Assembly: GCA_002315885.1 (NCBI GenBank)
Contig: DCIO01000056.1
Coordinates: 3,041 to 8,267, forward strand
DNA: 5,227 nt
From: Lentisphaeria bacterium UBA1724
GTDB lineage: Bacteria > Verrucomicrobiota > Lentisphaeria > Oligosphaerales > Oligosphaeraceae
Direction of reading: 5' to 3'
Shown here: positions 5,106-5,227 of the stretch, one piece after another
Numbering within the stretch: position 1 is the first letter of the stretch
Layout: the number at the start of each line of letters is the position of its first letter
Position numbers and translations under genes: made by a program
Notes under the pieces: generated by a model
What the model saw: the letters and a program-made list of their open reading frames with translations, nothing else
What the model was told of the DNA's origin: nothing
Database searches by the model: none

Positions 5106-5227
5106 ATGATGCGTTTACGGAATCCATTTTTAACCAGTGGCTATTATAGTCCGGAGTATTTTTGTGACCGTGAGTTAGAGAGTCGGGAATTGCTATCGGC
5201 CTTGGAGAATGGCCGCAATGTGACCCT
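5106..5227 (+). CDS. ATP-binding protein (archaeal-ATPase-like AAA family), N-terminal part
   Basis: Forty codons are present before the window ends. The protein begins MMRLRNPFLTSGYYSPEYF, then CDRELESRELLSALENGRNVT. I recognise this as the standard N-terminus of a large group of bacterial ATP-binding proteins of the archaeal ATPase type (ATPase_2, STAND-related P-loop NTPases). There NPF-x-TSGY, the FCDR-E-x-E segment and the helix ending ENGRNVTL come immediately before the Walker A loop, usually SPRRMGKT. Walker A itself should lie just past the window edge. These proteins are common in anaerobic gut and rumen bacteria, often in several copies per genome. Their role is mostly unknown and a defence or mobile-element link is only suspected. 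The gene has its own extended -10 promoter and palindrome. The start could be 5106 or 5109. Confidence 0.82.
   Translation, partial: MMRLRNPFLTSGYYSPEYFCDRELESRELLSALENGRNVT

Overview
The window looks like a bacterial chromosomal gene cluster that is broken off at about position 3957 and followed by an accessory, defence-type region. The first 3.8 kb is GC-rich, with codons ending mostly in C or G and clear Shine-Dalgarno sites. The last 1.3 kb is far more AT-rich: I count 39 G/C in the 60 bases at 541-600 and 14 G/C in the 60 bases at 4681-4740. Codon style and protein types would suit a Gram-negative anaerobe such as a Lentisphaerota, Kiritimatiellota or Fibrobacterota member. That is only an impression, and no taxonomic marker is present.

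Left part (16-3956), all on the plus strand. A PfkB-family sugar kinase, probably a 2-keto-3-deoxygluconate kinase, is followed by two strong GC-rich hairpins. A second unit then begins with its own Shine-Dalgarno site. It holds a class I/II PLP aminotransferase, an FAD oxidoreductase of the phytoene-desaturase type starting directly after the aminotransferase stop (TAAATG), and the first 46 codons of an acyltransferase-3 membrane protein. The acyltransferase stops abruptly after its first helix and its remainder is not in the window. The aminotransferase and oxidoreductase are almost certainly translated from one message. Their joint substrate cannot be read from the sequence.

Right part (3957-5227). 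On the minus strand lies an intact AbiEi-type antitoxin gene (type IV toxin-antitoxin). The place of its nucleotidyltransferase toxin is taken by about 125 bp of apparently broken coding sequence that opens with an ATGA overlap, so the antitoxin appears to be an orphan. A 476-bp AT-rich intergenic region follows. It holds a palindrome upstream of the antitoxin, a pair of 13-base direct repeats, a G-rich tract joined to a hairpin, an extended -10 promoter and a second palindrome at its expected transcription start. That promoter drives the last gene, the N-terminal 40 codons of an ATP-binding (archaeal-ATPase-like AAA) protein cut by the window end.

I do not see a clearly new multi-gene system. 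The most interesting points are the cluster break at about 3957, the orphan antitoxin with a decayed partner, and the two palindromic operator candidates flanking the accessory spacer.
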